DNA from: JBDUDK01 sp040002995
Lineage (GTDB): Bacteria; Actinomycetota; Acidimicrobiia; Acidimicrobiales; Ilumatobacteraceae
Assembly (NCBI GenBank): GCA_040002995.1
Contig: JBDUDK010000139.1
Coordinates: 1 to 44,057 of the forward strand
DNA: 44,057 bases
Direction of reading: 5' to 3'
Position numbers and translations under genes: made by a program. How positions within the stretch are numbered: position 1 is the stretch's first letter; the number at the start of each line of letters is the position of its first letter. Shown here one piece after another: positions 7,749-16,416 of this stretch. Below the pieces are notes generated by a model. That model searched no databases. It worked only from the letters and a program-made list of their open reading frames with translations, and had not been told where the DNA came from.

Positions 7749-10700
7749 TGCCGAAGCGCACCGACATAAGCAGCATCCTGATCATCGGGTCGGGTCCGAT
7801 CGTCATCGGTCAGGCGTGCGAGTTCGACTACTCGGGCACGCAGGCCTGCCGCGTCCTGCGCGACGAGGGTTATCGCGTCGTGCTCGCGAACTCCAACCCC
7901 GCCACGATCATGACCGACCCGGATTTCGCGGATCGCACCTACGTCGAGCCGCTCGATCCTCTGGTGCTGGCCAAGATCATCGAGCGCGAACGCCCGGACG
8001 CGCTCCTGCCCACGCTCGGCGGGCAGACCGGCTTGAACCTCGCGATGGCGTTGCACGATCGGGGCGTGCTGGCCGCCTACGGCGTCGAGCTGATCGGCGC
8101 GACCGCGGAGGCCATCGCCACCGCCGAGGATCGTGATCGGTTCAAGCAGGCCATGATCGAGATCGGCCTCGACGTACCGGCATCGGGGGTGGCCCGCTCG
8201 CTCGACGAGGCACTGATCGTGATCGACAAGGTCGGTCTTCCCGTGATCGTGCGGCCCGCGTACATCCTCGGCGGCCGCGGCACCGCTATCGCCGCCACTC
8301 CCGAGGAGTTCGCTCACATCGCGGCCGCCGGACTCGACGCCAGCCCGATCGGCGAGATCCTGATCGAGGCATCGATCGCGGGTTGGAAGGAGTTCGAACT
8401 CGAGGTGATGCGCGACCGCGCCGACAACTGCGTAGTTATCTGCTCCATCGAGAACGTCGATCCGATGGGCGTGCACACGGGCGACTCGATAACCGTCGCG
8501 CCGGCACAGACCCTGAGCGACGTTGAATACCAACGGATGCGCGATGCCGCGTTTGCCTGTATCCGCCGCGTCGGCGTGGAGACGGGTGGGTCGAACGTGC
8601 AGTTCGCCGTCGATCCGACGAACGGCGAGATGGTCATCATCGAGATGAACCCACGCGTGTCGCGGTCATCCGCGCTGGCCTCCAAGGCCACCGGCTTTCC
8701 CATCGCCAAGATCGCCGCCCGGCTCGCGGTCGGGTACACCCTCGACGAGATCCCCAACGACATCACCCGAAAGACCCCCGCGAGCTTCGAACCGACGATC
8801 GACTACGTGGTCACCAAGGTGCCGCGGTGGGCGTTCGAGAAGCTGCCGGGCACCACGGGCGTGCTCGGCCCGCAGATGCAATCCGTCGGCGAGGCCATGG
8901 CCATCGGACGCACCTTCCCCGAGTCGATCCAGAAGGCGCTGCGGTCCCTCGAGAACGGGCGTTTCGGACTGAACGCCGATCCGGCCGAGGCCGAGCTCGA
9001 TCCCATCGAAGACGACGATCTGCTGGCCGCGGCGGCCATAGCCACGCCGGAGCGGCTCTTCCAGGTCGAGGCGTTGCTGCGCCGAGGGCGCACCGTCGAC
9101 GAGATCGCGGCGGCCACGAAAATCGATCCATGGTTCGTCGATCAGCTCTCGATCATCACCACCGAGCGCGTGCACGTGCAGTCGCTCGGGATGGGCGCGA
9201 TGTCACCTCGGGCGTGGCGGCGCGTGAAGCGTCTCGGCTTCGCCGACGCTCAACTGTCCTACCTGTGGGACATCGACGAGGACGAGGTTCGCCGGGCTCG
9301 CATCGCCGCCGGTGTCACCCCGGTGTACAAAACGGTCGATACGTGTTCGGCGGAGTTCGAGGCGTCGACGCCGTACCACTACTCGACCTACGAGGACACC
9401 ACAGAGGTGCGCGCCAGCTCACGTCCGAAAGTCATGATCCTCGGCTCGGGTCCGAACCGCATCGGCCAGGGGATCGAGTTCGACTACTGCTGCGTCCACG
9501 CCAGCTTCGCCCTCAGGGCCGCAGGCTTCGAGACGATCATGGTGAACTGCAATCCCGAGACGGTGTCCACCGACTACGACACGAGCGACCGCCTTTACTT
9601 CGAGCCCCTCACGCGCGAAGACGTGCTCAACGTGATCGAGGCGGAACACCCCGACTGGGTGATCGTTGCCCTCGGAGGGCAGACCCCGCTGAAGTTGGCC
9701 GGCGTGCTCCCGGCGGAGCTGATCGCCGGTACGAGCCCGGCGTCGATCGACGCCGCGGAAGACCGCGAACGCTGGAACTCGCTCTGCGCCCGTCTCGAGA
9801 TCCCGCAACCGGCGGGCGGTACGGCGTCGACCATCCAACACGCCCTCGCCATCGCCGAACGTGTTGGCTATCCGGCGCTCGTCCGCCCGAGTTACGTGCT
9901 CGGCGGCCGGGCCATGCGGATCGTCTACGACGACGACGGCCTGCGCGAGGCGATGGCCGAGCTCACCAACTCCGGCTCCCTCGGCCGCGAGGGGGGACTC
10001 TCGGCCGAACGTCCGGTACTCATCGACCGCTTCCTCGAAGACGCTATCGAAGTCGATGTCGACGCCATCCGCGACGCGGCGGGTGAGGTGCTCATCGGCG
10101 GGGTGATGGAACACGTCGAAGAAGCGGGCGTGCATTCGGGCGACTCCGCGTGTGTCCTGCCGCCACCGACGTTGGGACCCATGGTCACCGGCGTGATCGA
10201 GACGTACACGCGGGCGATTGCCGACGCGCTCGACGTGCGCGGATTGATCAACGTGCAGTACGCGGTCAAGCAGGGCCAGGTGTTCGTTATCGAGGCCAAC
10301 CCGCGGGCGAGCCGCACGGTGCCGTTCGTGGCCAAGGCCACGGGCGTGCCGCTCGCCAAAGTAGCCAGCCGCGTCATGGTGGGCGCCACGCTCGAGCAGC
10401 TCCGAGCCGAGGGATTGCTCACGCCCCCCGTGCGCGGAGGCCACGTCTCGGTGAAAGAGGCGGTGCTGCCCTTCAACCGCTTCCCAGAGGTCGACACCAT
10501 CCTGGGGCCCGAGATGCGGTCGACGGGCGAGGTCATGGGCATCGACGTCACGGTCGGACTCGCGTTCGCCAAGAGCCAGAACGCGGCCGGCAACACGCTT
10601 CCCACGGCGGGCGAGGTGTTTGTGTCGCTCACCGACCGCGACAAGGGGGCCGGGCTCGACATCGCTCGCGGGCTGGTGGCCCTCGGCTTCGCGATCGTGG

Positions 10701-11044
10701 CCACCGAGGGGACGGCCCGGCATTTCGAAGCCAACGGCATCAGGGTGGGCACGATCGTGGGCAAGCTCGGCGACACCGACGGGCGCACCGACGCGGTCGA
10801 GCTGATCGCCGGAGGCCGCATAACGCTCGTGGTGAACACGCCCAGAGGCAGTGGTGCACGCGCTGATGGATCGTCGATCCGTCGCGCCGCCAACGTGCAC
10901 AAGGTGAGCTGCCTGACCACTGTTTCGGCTGCGCTCGCGGCGGTGAACGGCATGACCGACCGGGCCGCGCATCCGTTGCGCGTGCGGTCGCTGCAGGAGT
11001 TCCACTCGGGAGGTGACGACGATCAGCCCCAGCTCGCGCTTTGA
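7748..11044 (+). CDS. carB: Carbamoyl phosphate synthase large subunit
   Basis: CarB, 1098 residues, full length. Two homologous ATP-grasp halves are visible, beginning ILIIGSGPIVIGQACEFDYS (about 10) and MILGSGPNRIGQGIEFDY (about 562). They make carboxyphosphate and phosphorylate carbamate. An oligomerisation region lies between them. The C-terminal MGS-like allosteric domain begins near 950 (GFAIVATEGTARHFEANGI) and would bind effectors such as UMP or ornithine. It starts directly on the carA stop. Its last codons and stop lie in a 21-bp tandem repeat shared with the pyrD N-terminus. Confidence 0.97.
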   Translation: MPKRTDISSILIIGSGPIVIGQACEFDYSGTQACRVLRDEGYRVVLANSNPATIMTDPDFADRTYVEPLDPLVLAKIIERERPDALLPTLGGQTGLNLAMALHDRGVLAAYGVELIGATAEAIATAEDRDRFKQAMIEIGLDVPASGVARSLDEALIVIDKVGLPVIVRPAYILGGRGTAIAATPEEFAHIAAAGLDASPIGEILIEASIAGWKEFELEVMRDRADNCVVICSIENVDPMGVHTGDSITVAPAQTLSDVEYQRMRDAAFACIRRVGVETGGSNVQFAVDPTNGEMVIIEMNPRVSRSSALASKATGFPIAKIAARLAVGYTLDEIPNDITRKTPASFEPTIDYVVTKVPRWAFEKLPGTTGVLGPQMQSVGEAMAIGRTFPESIQKALRSLENGRFGLNADPAEAELDPIEDDDLLAAAAIATPERLFQVEALLRRGRTVDEIAAATKIDPWFVDQLSIITTERVHVQSLGMGAMSPRAWRRVKRLGFADAQLSYLWDIDEDEVRRARIAAGVTPVYKTVDTCSAEFEASTPYHYSTYEDTTEVRASSRPKVMILGSGPNRIGQGIEFDYCCVHASFALRAAGFETIMVNCNPETVSTDYDTSDRLYFEPLTREDVLNVIEAEHPDWVIVALGGQTPLKLAGVLPAELIAGTSPASIDAAEDRERWNSLCARLEIPQPAGGTASTIQHALAIAERVGYPALVRPSYVLGGRAMRIVYDDDGLREAMAELTNSGSLGREGGLSAERPVLIDRFLEDAIEVDVDAIRDAAGEVLIGGVMEHVEEAGVHSGDSACVLPPPTLGPMVTGVIETYTRAIADALDVRGLINVQYAVKQGQVFVIEANPRASRTVPFVAKATGVPLAKVASRVMVGATLEQLRAEGLLTPPVRGGHVSVKEAVLPFNRFPEVDTILGPEMRSTGEVMGIDVTVGLAFAKSQNAAGNTLPTAGEVFVSLTDRDKGAGLDIARGLVALGFAIVATEGTARHFEANGIRVGTIVGKLGDTDGRTDAVELIAGGRITLVVNTPRGSGARADGSSIRRAANVHKVSCLTTVSAALAAVNGMTDRAAHPLRVRSLQEFHSGGDDDQPQLAL

Positions 11045-12014
11045 TGCAAACAGCTTGCGCTCTGCTGTAAACAGCTCGCGCTCTGATGTCGACCTCTCGG
11101 TGGCGGTCGGTTCGGTGCGGCTCCCCAATCCCGTGATGACGGCCTCGGGTACCGCCGGACACGGTGCCGAGCTCGATCGGTACGTACCGCTCGCGACGTT
11201 GGGTGCCCATGTCGTGAAGTCACTGGCCGCGTTCGCGTGGCAGGGCAACCCATCGCCCCGCCTGCATCCGACACCCCTAGGCATGCTCAACTCCGTCGGG
11301 CTGCAGGGTCCCGGCGTGGCGGCGTGGCTCGCCGACGACCTCCCTGCTCTCGAGCGCACGGGGGCACGGATCGTCGCGAGCATCTGGGGCCGCACCGTCA
11401 GCGAGTTCCGCTCGGCGGCCGAGCTCATCGCCGGCGCCGGCCCCGCGGTGGTTGCCGTCGAGGTGAACCTGTCGTGTCCGAATCTCGAGGGAGGCCGTCA
11501 CCTCTTCGCGTACTCGCCCCGCGACAGCGCGGAGGTCGTCGCCGCGGCCGCGGCGTGCGGGCGGCCGCTGTGGGCCAAGCTGAGCGCGGCCACCGACCGT
11601 CTGGTGGAGGTTGCCGCGGCGGCGGCCGATGCCGGCGCTGAGGCGCTCACCCTCATAAACACCGTCCCTGGGCTCGCGATCGACCTCGACACCCGCCTGC
11701 CCGTGCTCGGGGCGGGCGGCGGCGCACTCTCGGGTCCCGCTATTCATCCGGTGGCCGTGCGGGCCGTTTTCGACGTCCACGCCGCGCTGGCTGACATGGC
11801 GATCGTGGGAGTCGGTGGCGTGACGCGTGGAGTCGATGCGGTCGAGTTGATCCTGGCGGGTGCCTCCGCCGTGCAGGTCGGCACGGCTACGTTCGCCGAT
11901 CCTCGTGCCGCCGGTCGGGTGCTCGCTGAGTTGACACAGTGGTGCCGCTCGGCCGGCGTCGATCGGATCGCAGACCTCCGCGGCAACGTTCATCGAAGGC
12001 AGGTACAAACATGA
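11013..12014 (+). CDS. pyrD: Dihydroorotate dehydrogenase, class 1B-like catalytic subunit
   Basis: Flavoenzyme that oxidises dihydroorotate to orotate. The FMN barrel shows LPNPVMTASGTAGHG, NPSPRLHPTPLGMLNSVGLQ, VNLSCPN with the catalytic Cys of class 1 enzymes, and a C-terminal GVGGVTRGVDA and ASAVQVGTA phosphate site. The overall pattern resembles the B. subtilis PyrD (1B) type, which normally needs PyrK for electron transfer to NAD. No pyrK is in the operon. The GTG at 11013, overlapping carB by 32 bases, gives 333 residues including three seven-residue repeats; TTG 11055 or GTG 11100 are alternative starts. The stop overlaps pyrF (ATGA). Confidence 0.92.
   Translation: MTTISPSSRFDANSLRSAVNSSRSDVDLSVAVGSVRLPNPVMTASGTAGHGAELDRYVPLATLGAHVVKSLAAFAWQGNPSPRLHPTPLGMLNSVGLQGPGVAAWLADDLPALERTGARIVASIWGRTVSEFRSAAELIAGAGPAVVAVEVNLSCPNLEGGRHLFAYSPRDSAEVVAAAAACGRPLWAKLSAATDRLVEVAAAAADAGAEALTLINTVPGLAIDLDTRLPVLGAGGGALSGPAIHPVAVRAVFDVHAALADMAIVGVGGVTRGVDAVELILAGASAVQVGTATFADPRAAGRVLAELTQWCRSAGVDRIADLRGNVHRRQVQT
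11031..11093. repeat. Three 21-bp tandem repeats across the carB/pyrD junction
   Basis: Units at 11031-11051, 11052-11072 and 11073-11093 share the pattern AGCTCGCGCTYTGATGYNRAC with a few differences. The first unit contains the carB stop (11042-11044). In the pyrD frame the three units encode SSRFDAN, SLRSAVN and SSRSDVD, a seven-residue repeat before the conserved enzyme begins. It looks like a tandem duplication that lengthened the pyrD N-terminus. Confidence 0.85.
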
Positions 12015-12709
12015 CCACCATGCATCCCGCGCGCGGCCGGTTGGCGCTTGCGCTCGACGTCGATGACCTCGTCGTCGCCACCCGCCTCGCGCGTCAGCTG
12101 GCGCCGTGGTTCGGCACGGCGAAAGTCGGCCTCGAGTTGTTCAGCGCGGCGGGGCCGGAGGCGATCGGCGCGCTCGCCGATCTCGGCTTTGACGTCTTTC
12201 TCGACGTCAAGCTGCACGACATCCCCACCACGGTCACCAAGGCCGCTCGGGTGCTCGGCGCGTTGGGCGTGCGTTACCTGACACTGCACGCGACAGGTGG
12301 CGAGGTGATGCTGCGCGCCGGCGTCGACGGGCTGGCCGAAGGCGCCGCGGGAGCGGGCCTCCAGTCGCCGCTCGCGCTCGCGGTCACGATCCTGACGAGC
12401 GACGAAGGCGCGCCCCCGCACATCTTGCCCAAGCGCGTTGCCGCCGCGATCGAGGCCGGTTGCGGGGGCATCGTGTGCGCGGCCGCCGACGTCCGTGAGG
12501 CCAAGCAGTACGGCCCGCGGCTCTTTGCCGCGGTGCCGGGAATCCGTACCGCGGGCGCCGACCCCGACGACCAGGCCCGCGCTGCCACCCCGGCCATGGC
12601 CCTCGCGGCGGGCGCCGACCTACTGGTGGTGGGGCGGGCCGTCACCGCCGCCCCCGACCGGGCGGCCGCCGCGGCTCACCTGGCGGACTCCATTGTCCCA
12701 TCGTCCTGA
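12011..12709 (+). CDS. pyrF: Orotidine 5'-phosphate decarboxylase
   Basis: OMP decarboxylase, 232 residues, makes UMP. The beta-barrel begins LALALDVDD; the catalytic charged network DVKLHDIPTTV (D-x-K-x-x-D) lies near residue 62; the phosphate-binding end is GADLLVVGRAVT. It starts on the pyrD stop and is the last gene of the pyr operon. pyrE, needed between PyrD and PyrF, is not in this window. Confidence 0.96.
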   Translation: MTTMHPARGRLALALDVDDLVVATRLARQLAPWFGTAKVGLELFSAAGPEAIGALADLGFDVFLDVKLHDIPTTVTKAARVLGALGVRYLTLHATGGEVMLRAGVDGLAEGAAGAGLQSPLALAVTILTSDEGAPPHILPKRVAAAIEAGCGGIVCAAADVREAKQYGPRLFAAVPGIRTAGADPDDQARAATPAMALAAGADLLVVGRAVTAAPDRAAAAAHLADSIVPSS

Positions 12710-12713
12710 CCAG

Positions 12714-12731
12714 GGTTTTTGAGGAAAAACC
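12714..12731. terminator. AT-rich hairpin after pyrF
   Basis: GGTTTTT and AAAAACC pair around a GAGG loop five bases after the pyrF stop. It is symmetric and contains a T-run on the forward strand in its 5' arm rather than after the stem, so it is not a canonical terminator. It may still weaken readthrough into mihF. Confidence 0.3.
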
Positions 12732-12765
12732 GCGAAGGATCCGCGCCGGGGAGGGCACCCGTAGC

Positions 12766-12771
12766 TAGGGT
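12766..12771 (+). promoter_or_regulatory. -10 box of a leaderless mihF promoter
   Basis: TAGGGT, eight bases before the mihF ATG, fits TANNNT. RNA would start at or within a base or two of the ATG. No good -35 is visible. Confidence 0.45.
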
Positions 12772-12779
12772 GCGGGCCC

Positions 12780-13094
12780 ATGGCCACTCCTCCCATTCTC
12801 ACGCCCGAACAGCGCACCGCCGCGCTCAAGAAGGCCGCTGAGGCGCGCACCGCCCGCGCCGAGCTCAAAGAGAAACTGAAGATGGGGTCGGTCACCTTGA
12901 AGGAGGCCCTCACGAGGGCCGACGGCGACCCGGTCATCGGCAAGCTCAAGGTGCTCAACCTTCTCGAGTCGCTCCCTGGCCTGGGCAAGGTCAAGGCGCG
13001 CCGCATCATGGAAGACATCGGCATCGCCGAGACGCGTCGCGTGCAGGGCCTCGGCGCCCAGCAGCGTCAGTCGCTTCTCGACCAGCTGGGTTGA
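12780..13094 (+). CDS. mihF: Actinobacterial integration host factor mIHF
   Basis: A 104-residue nucleoid protein specific to Actinobacteria and unrelated to proteobacterial IHF. The pattern is typical: LTPEQRTAALKKAAEARTAR (N-terminal helix), ELKEKLKMGSVTLKEAL, then the H2TH-like DNA-binding part LLESLPGLGKVKARRIM and the IGIAETRRVQGLGAQQR tail. It binds and compacts DNA. The order mihF-gmk-rpoZ-coaBC-metK-priA is a hallmark actinobacterial arrangement. A TANNNT box eight bases before the ATG suggests a leaderless mRNA. Confidence 0.95.
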   Translation: MATPPILTPEQRTAALKKAAEARTARAELKEKLKMGSVTLKEALTRADGDPVIGKLKVLNLLESLPGLGKVKARRIMEDIGIAETRRVQGLGAQQRQSLLDQLG

Positions 13095-13098
13095 CGAG

Positions 13099-13668
13099 CT
13101 GATCGTCGTCATCTCCGGCCCCGGTGGGGTCGGGAAGGGCACGATCGTCCAAGGGCTGCTCGCCCGCGATCCAACACTGTGGTTAAGCCGCTCGTGGACC
13201 ACGCGCGGGCAACGAGCCGGTGAGGCCGACAAGGCCTACGTGTTCACGACCCGCGAGGAGTTCGAAAAGCGCGTGGCCGACGGCGGGTTCCTCGAATGGA
13301 CCGACTTTCTCGGAAACCTCTACGGCACCCCAACGCCCGTGCCCCCCAAGGGACGCGATGTCGTGCTCGAGATCGAACTCGACGGTGCCCGCCAGGTGCG
13401 GGCTCGCCATGCCGACGCCCTCGTCGTGTTCGTGGTGGCGCCCTCGCGAGACGAGCAGATTCGCCGCCTTCGGGGCCGCGGCGACCCGGAACGCAAGGTC
13501 GAAGAGCGAGTCCGCAAGGCGCTCGAAGAGGAGCCGATCGGGCGTGCCCTCGCGGACGGCGTCGTCGTGAACGACGATCTCGACCGGGCCGTCACCGAAA
13601 TCATGTCGCTGGTCGACGAACGCCGAGCGACGCCCCGGCGCCCGTGGTCTGAGCGGTCCGACTGGTAA
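13099..13668 (+). CDS. gmk: Guanylate kinase with non-standard start codon
   Basis: Converts GMP to GDP using ATP. The conserved protein begins LIVVISGPGGVGKGTIV (P-loop GPGGVGKGT), followed by LSRSWTTRGQRAGE (GMP-binding), the GGFLEWTDF segment, LYGTP, and the RLRGRGDPERK lid. No ATG, GTG or TTG exists in this frame between the upstream region and GTG 13240, which would delete the P-loop. The best start is CTG at 13099, four bases after the mihF stop; ATC 13102 is possible. This gives about 189 residues, normal for the family. Alternatives are a +1 frameshift from mihF at its GGT TGA C end, or a sequence error. The gene is real; its initiation is unusual. Confidence 0.88.
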   Translation: MIVVISGPGGVGKGTIVQGLLARDPTLWLSRSWTTRGQRAGEADKAYVFTTREEFEKRVADGGFLEWTDFLGNLYGTPTPVPPKGRDVVLEIELDGARQVRARHADALVVFVVAPSRDEQIRRLRGRGDPERKVEERVRKALEEEPIGRALADGVVVNDDLDRAVTEIMSLVDERRATPRRPWSERSDW

Positions 13669-13671
13669 CCT
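13666..13671 (+). promoter_or_regulatory. -10 box upstream of rpoZ
   Basis: TAACCT overlaps the gmk stop codon and lies 30 bases before the rpoZ ATG, allowing a short leader with a GGAGG ribosome site near 13692. No clear -35. Confidence 0.35.
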
Positions 13672-13701
13672 CCCTGGGCTGTTCAAAGCGCCGGAGGAAG
13701 C

Positions 13702-13992
13702 ATGGCTAAGGCCCACGACACGATGATGAACCCCCCGATCGAGGAGCTCCTCGGCCGGGTTGATTCGAAGTTCAGGCTCGTCACCGTGGCCGCCCGCCGG
13801 GCGCGCGACATCAATGCCTACTTCGGACATCTGGGCGAAGGCCTCGGCAAAGCCGTGCCTCCGCAGGTGGCGTCGGTGGCTCGCAAGCCGCTCTCGATCG
13901 GTTTCGAGGAGATCGCGGTCGACAAGATCGGCTACGTCATCGTCGATCCCGAAGCCGAGATCGTGGTGGCCGAGGCCGAGCCCGCCGAGTAG
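13702..13992 (+). CDS. rpoZ: RNA polymerase omega subunit
   Basis: Omega, 96 residues, helps fold and hold the beta' subunit. The conserved core NPPIEELLGRVDSKFRLVTV and AARRARDINAYF is clear, with PLSIGFEEIAVDKI following and an acidic tail. A GGAGGAAGC ribosome site precedes the ATG. It sits between gmk and coaBC as in other actinobacteria. Confidence 0.96.
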   Translation: MAKAHDTMMNPPIEELLGRVDSKFRLVTVAARRARDINAYFGHLGEGLGKAVPPQVASVARKPLSIGFEEIAVDKIGYVIVDPEAEIVVAEAEPAE

Positions 13993-13998
13993 GTACCC

Positions 13999-15195
13999 AT
14001 GTCGGCGCTGGCCGGGCGCCGCGTCGTGCTCGGCGTCTCGGGGGGAATCGCCGCCTACAAGGCGATCGAGGTGTGCCGGCGTCTCGTCGATGCCGGCGCC
14101 CATGTAATTCCTGTTCTCACCTCCGGCGCCCAGCATTTCGTGGGCGCGGTCACGTTCTCCGCGCTGGCGTCCGAACCGGCCAAGACGTCGCTCTGGGATG
14201 ACACCGATCCGATTCCGCACACCGCACTCGGTCAGAGCGCCGACGTGGTCGTGGTCGTGCCCGCCACCGCAAGGGTGATCGGCGCGTACGCCGGCGGCAT
14301 CTCGTCTGACCTGTTGACGGCGACCTTGCTCGCCACCCGAGCCCCGGTCGTCGTGTGCCCGGCGATGCACACCGAGATGTGGGAACACCCGGCGGTTCAG
14401 GAGAACCTGGCCACCTTGCGCCGCCGCGGCGTTCATGTGGTCGATCCCGACGTCGGCCGCCTCGCCGGCGGCGATCACGGTGCCGGCCGGCTGGCCGCGC
14501 CCGAGCGCATCGTGGCCGCGGTCGAGGCCCTCTTCATAGCGCGTGACCTGAGCGGGGTCAGCGTCCTCGTGACGGCGGGAGGCACACGCGAACCGATCGA
14601 CGCCGTGCGGGTGATCACGAATCGCTCGTCGGGTAAGCAGGGTCACGCCCTCGCCGAGGAGGCAGCCGCACGGGGAGCCGACGTCACCCTCGTCACCACC
14701 GCGGACCGCGCGGTCGGGCCGGGCATCGAGGTCGTCGCGGTCGACACCGCCGCGGAGATGGAAGCCGCCGTGCTGAGCCGGGCCGCCCACGCCGACGTGG
14801 TCTTGATGGCGGCTGCGGTCGCCGACTTCCGGCCGAAAGCCGCCGCCGAGGGCAAGATCAAGAAGGATGCCGGGCCCCCCGAGATCATCCTCGAGCCCAC
14901 CACCGACATTCTTGCTGTGCTGGGCGAGCGCCGGCGCCCGGAGCAGGTGCTCGTCGGATTCGCGGCGGAGACGGCCGACCTCGCCGCGAACGCCGCGGCC
15001 AAGCTGGCCCGGAAGCGCCTCGATCTCATCGTGGCCAACGATGTCTGCGCACCGGGCGTGGGTTTCGACCACGACACCAACGCGGTCATGCTGTTGAGCG
15101 CCGATGGCACCGTGCAGAATGTCACCCTCTCGGACAAGCGGGCCATCGCCCGAGCTGTCCTCGACACTGTCGTGCGCATCCGCCTCACTCATTAA
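13999..15195 (+). CDS. coaBC: Bifunctional phosphopantothenoylcysteine decarboxylase/synthetase
   Basis: CoaBC (Dfp), 398 residues, makes 4'-phosphopantetheine in coenzyme A synthesis. The N-terminal flavodoxin-like CoaC half has GVSGGIAAYKAIEVCRRL, the catalytic His in PHTALGQSAD, and PAMHTEMWEHPAVQ, in which His replaces the Asn of the E. coli PAMN motif. The clamp reads GRLAGGDHGAGRL with no Cys, unlike E. coli. The CoaB half begins near 185 (VLVTAGGTREPIDAVR) with NRSSGKQG and KIKKDAG. These differences resemble other actinobacterial forms. It follows rpoZ after six bases. Confidence 0.95.
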   Translation: MSALAGRRVVLGVSGGIAAYKAIEVCRRLVDAGAHVIPVLTSGAQHFVGAVTFSALASEPAKTSLWDDTDPIPHTALGQSADVVVVVPATARVIGAYAGGISSDLLTATLLATRAPVVVCPAMHTEMWEHPAVQENLATLRRRGVHVVDPDVGRLAGGDHGAGRLAAPERIVAAVEALFIARDLSGVSVLVTAGGTREPIDAVRVITNRSSGKQGHALAEEAAARGADVTLVTTADRAVGPGIEVVAVDTAAEMEAAVLSRAAHADVVLMAAAVADFRPKAAAEGKIKKDAGPPEIILEPTTDILAVLGERRRPEQVLVGFAAETADLAANAAAKLARKRLDLIVANDVCAPGVGFDHDTNAVMLLSADGTVQNVTLSDKRAIARAVLDTVVRIRLTH

Positions 15196-15228
15196 CGACA
15201 CAGCCGTTAAGCAAACACAGGAGCCGTC

Positions 15229-16405
<1,177 letters not shown>

Positions 16406-16416
<11 letters not shown>

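Noticed and set aside
9419..11428. Long reverse-strand open frame (669 codons) opposite carB and pyrD
   Set aside because: Composition is Arg/Gly/His-rich with no motif; it mirrors carB codons, an effect of high GC at third positions.
13086..13100. Programmed +1 frameshift fusing mIHF to guanylate kinase
   Set aside because: GGT TGA C resembles the prfB stop context, but the P-site codon would re-pair poorly and there is no upstream stimulatory site; a CTG start is simpler.
15193..15211. Inverted repeat TTAACG/CGTTAA before metK as a SAM riboswitch or operator
   Set aside because: Only six base pairs in a 33-base gap; far too small for a SAM riboswitch.
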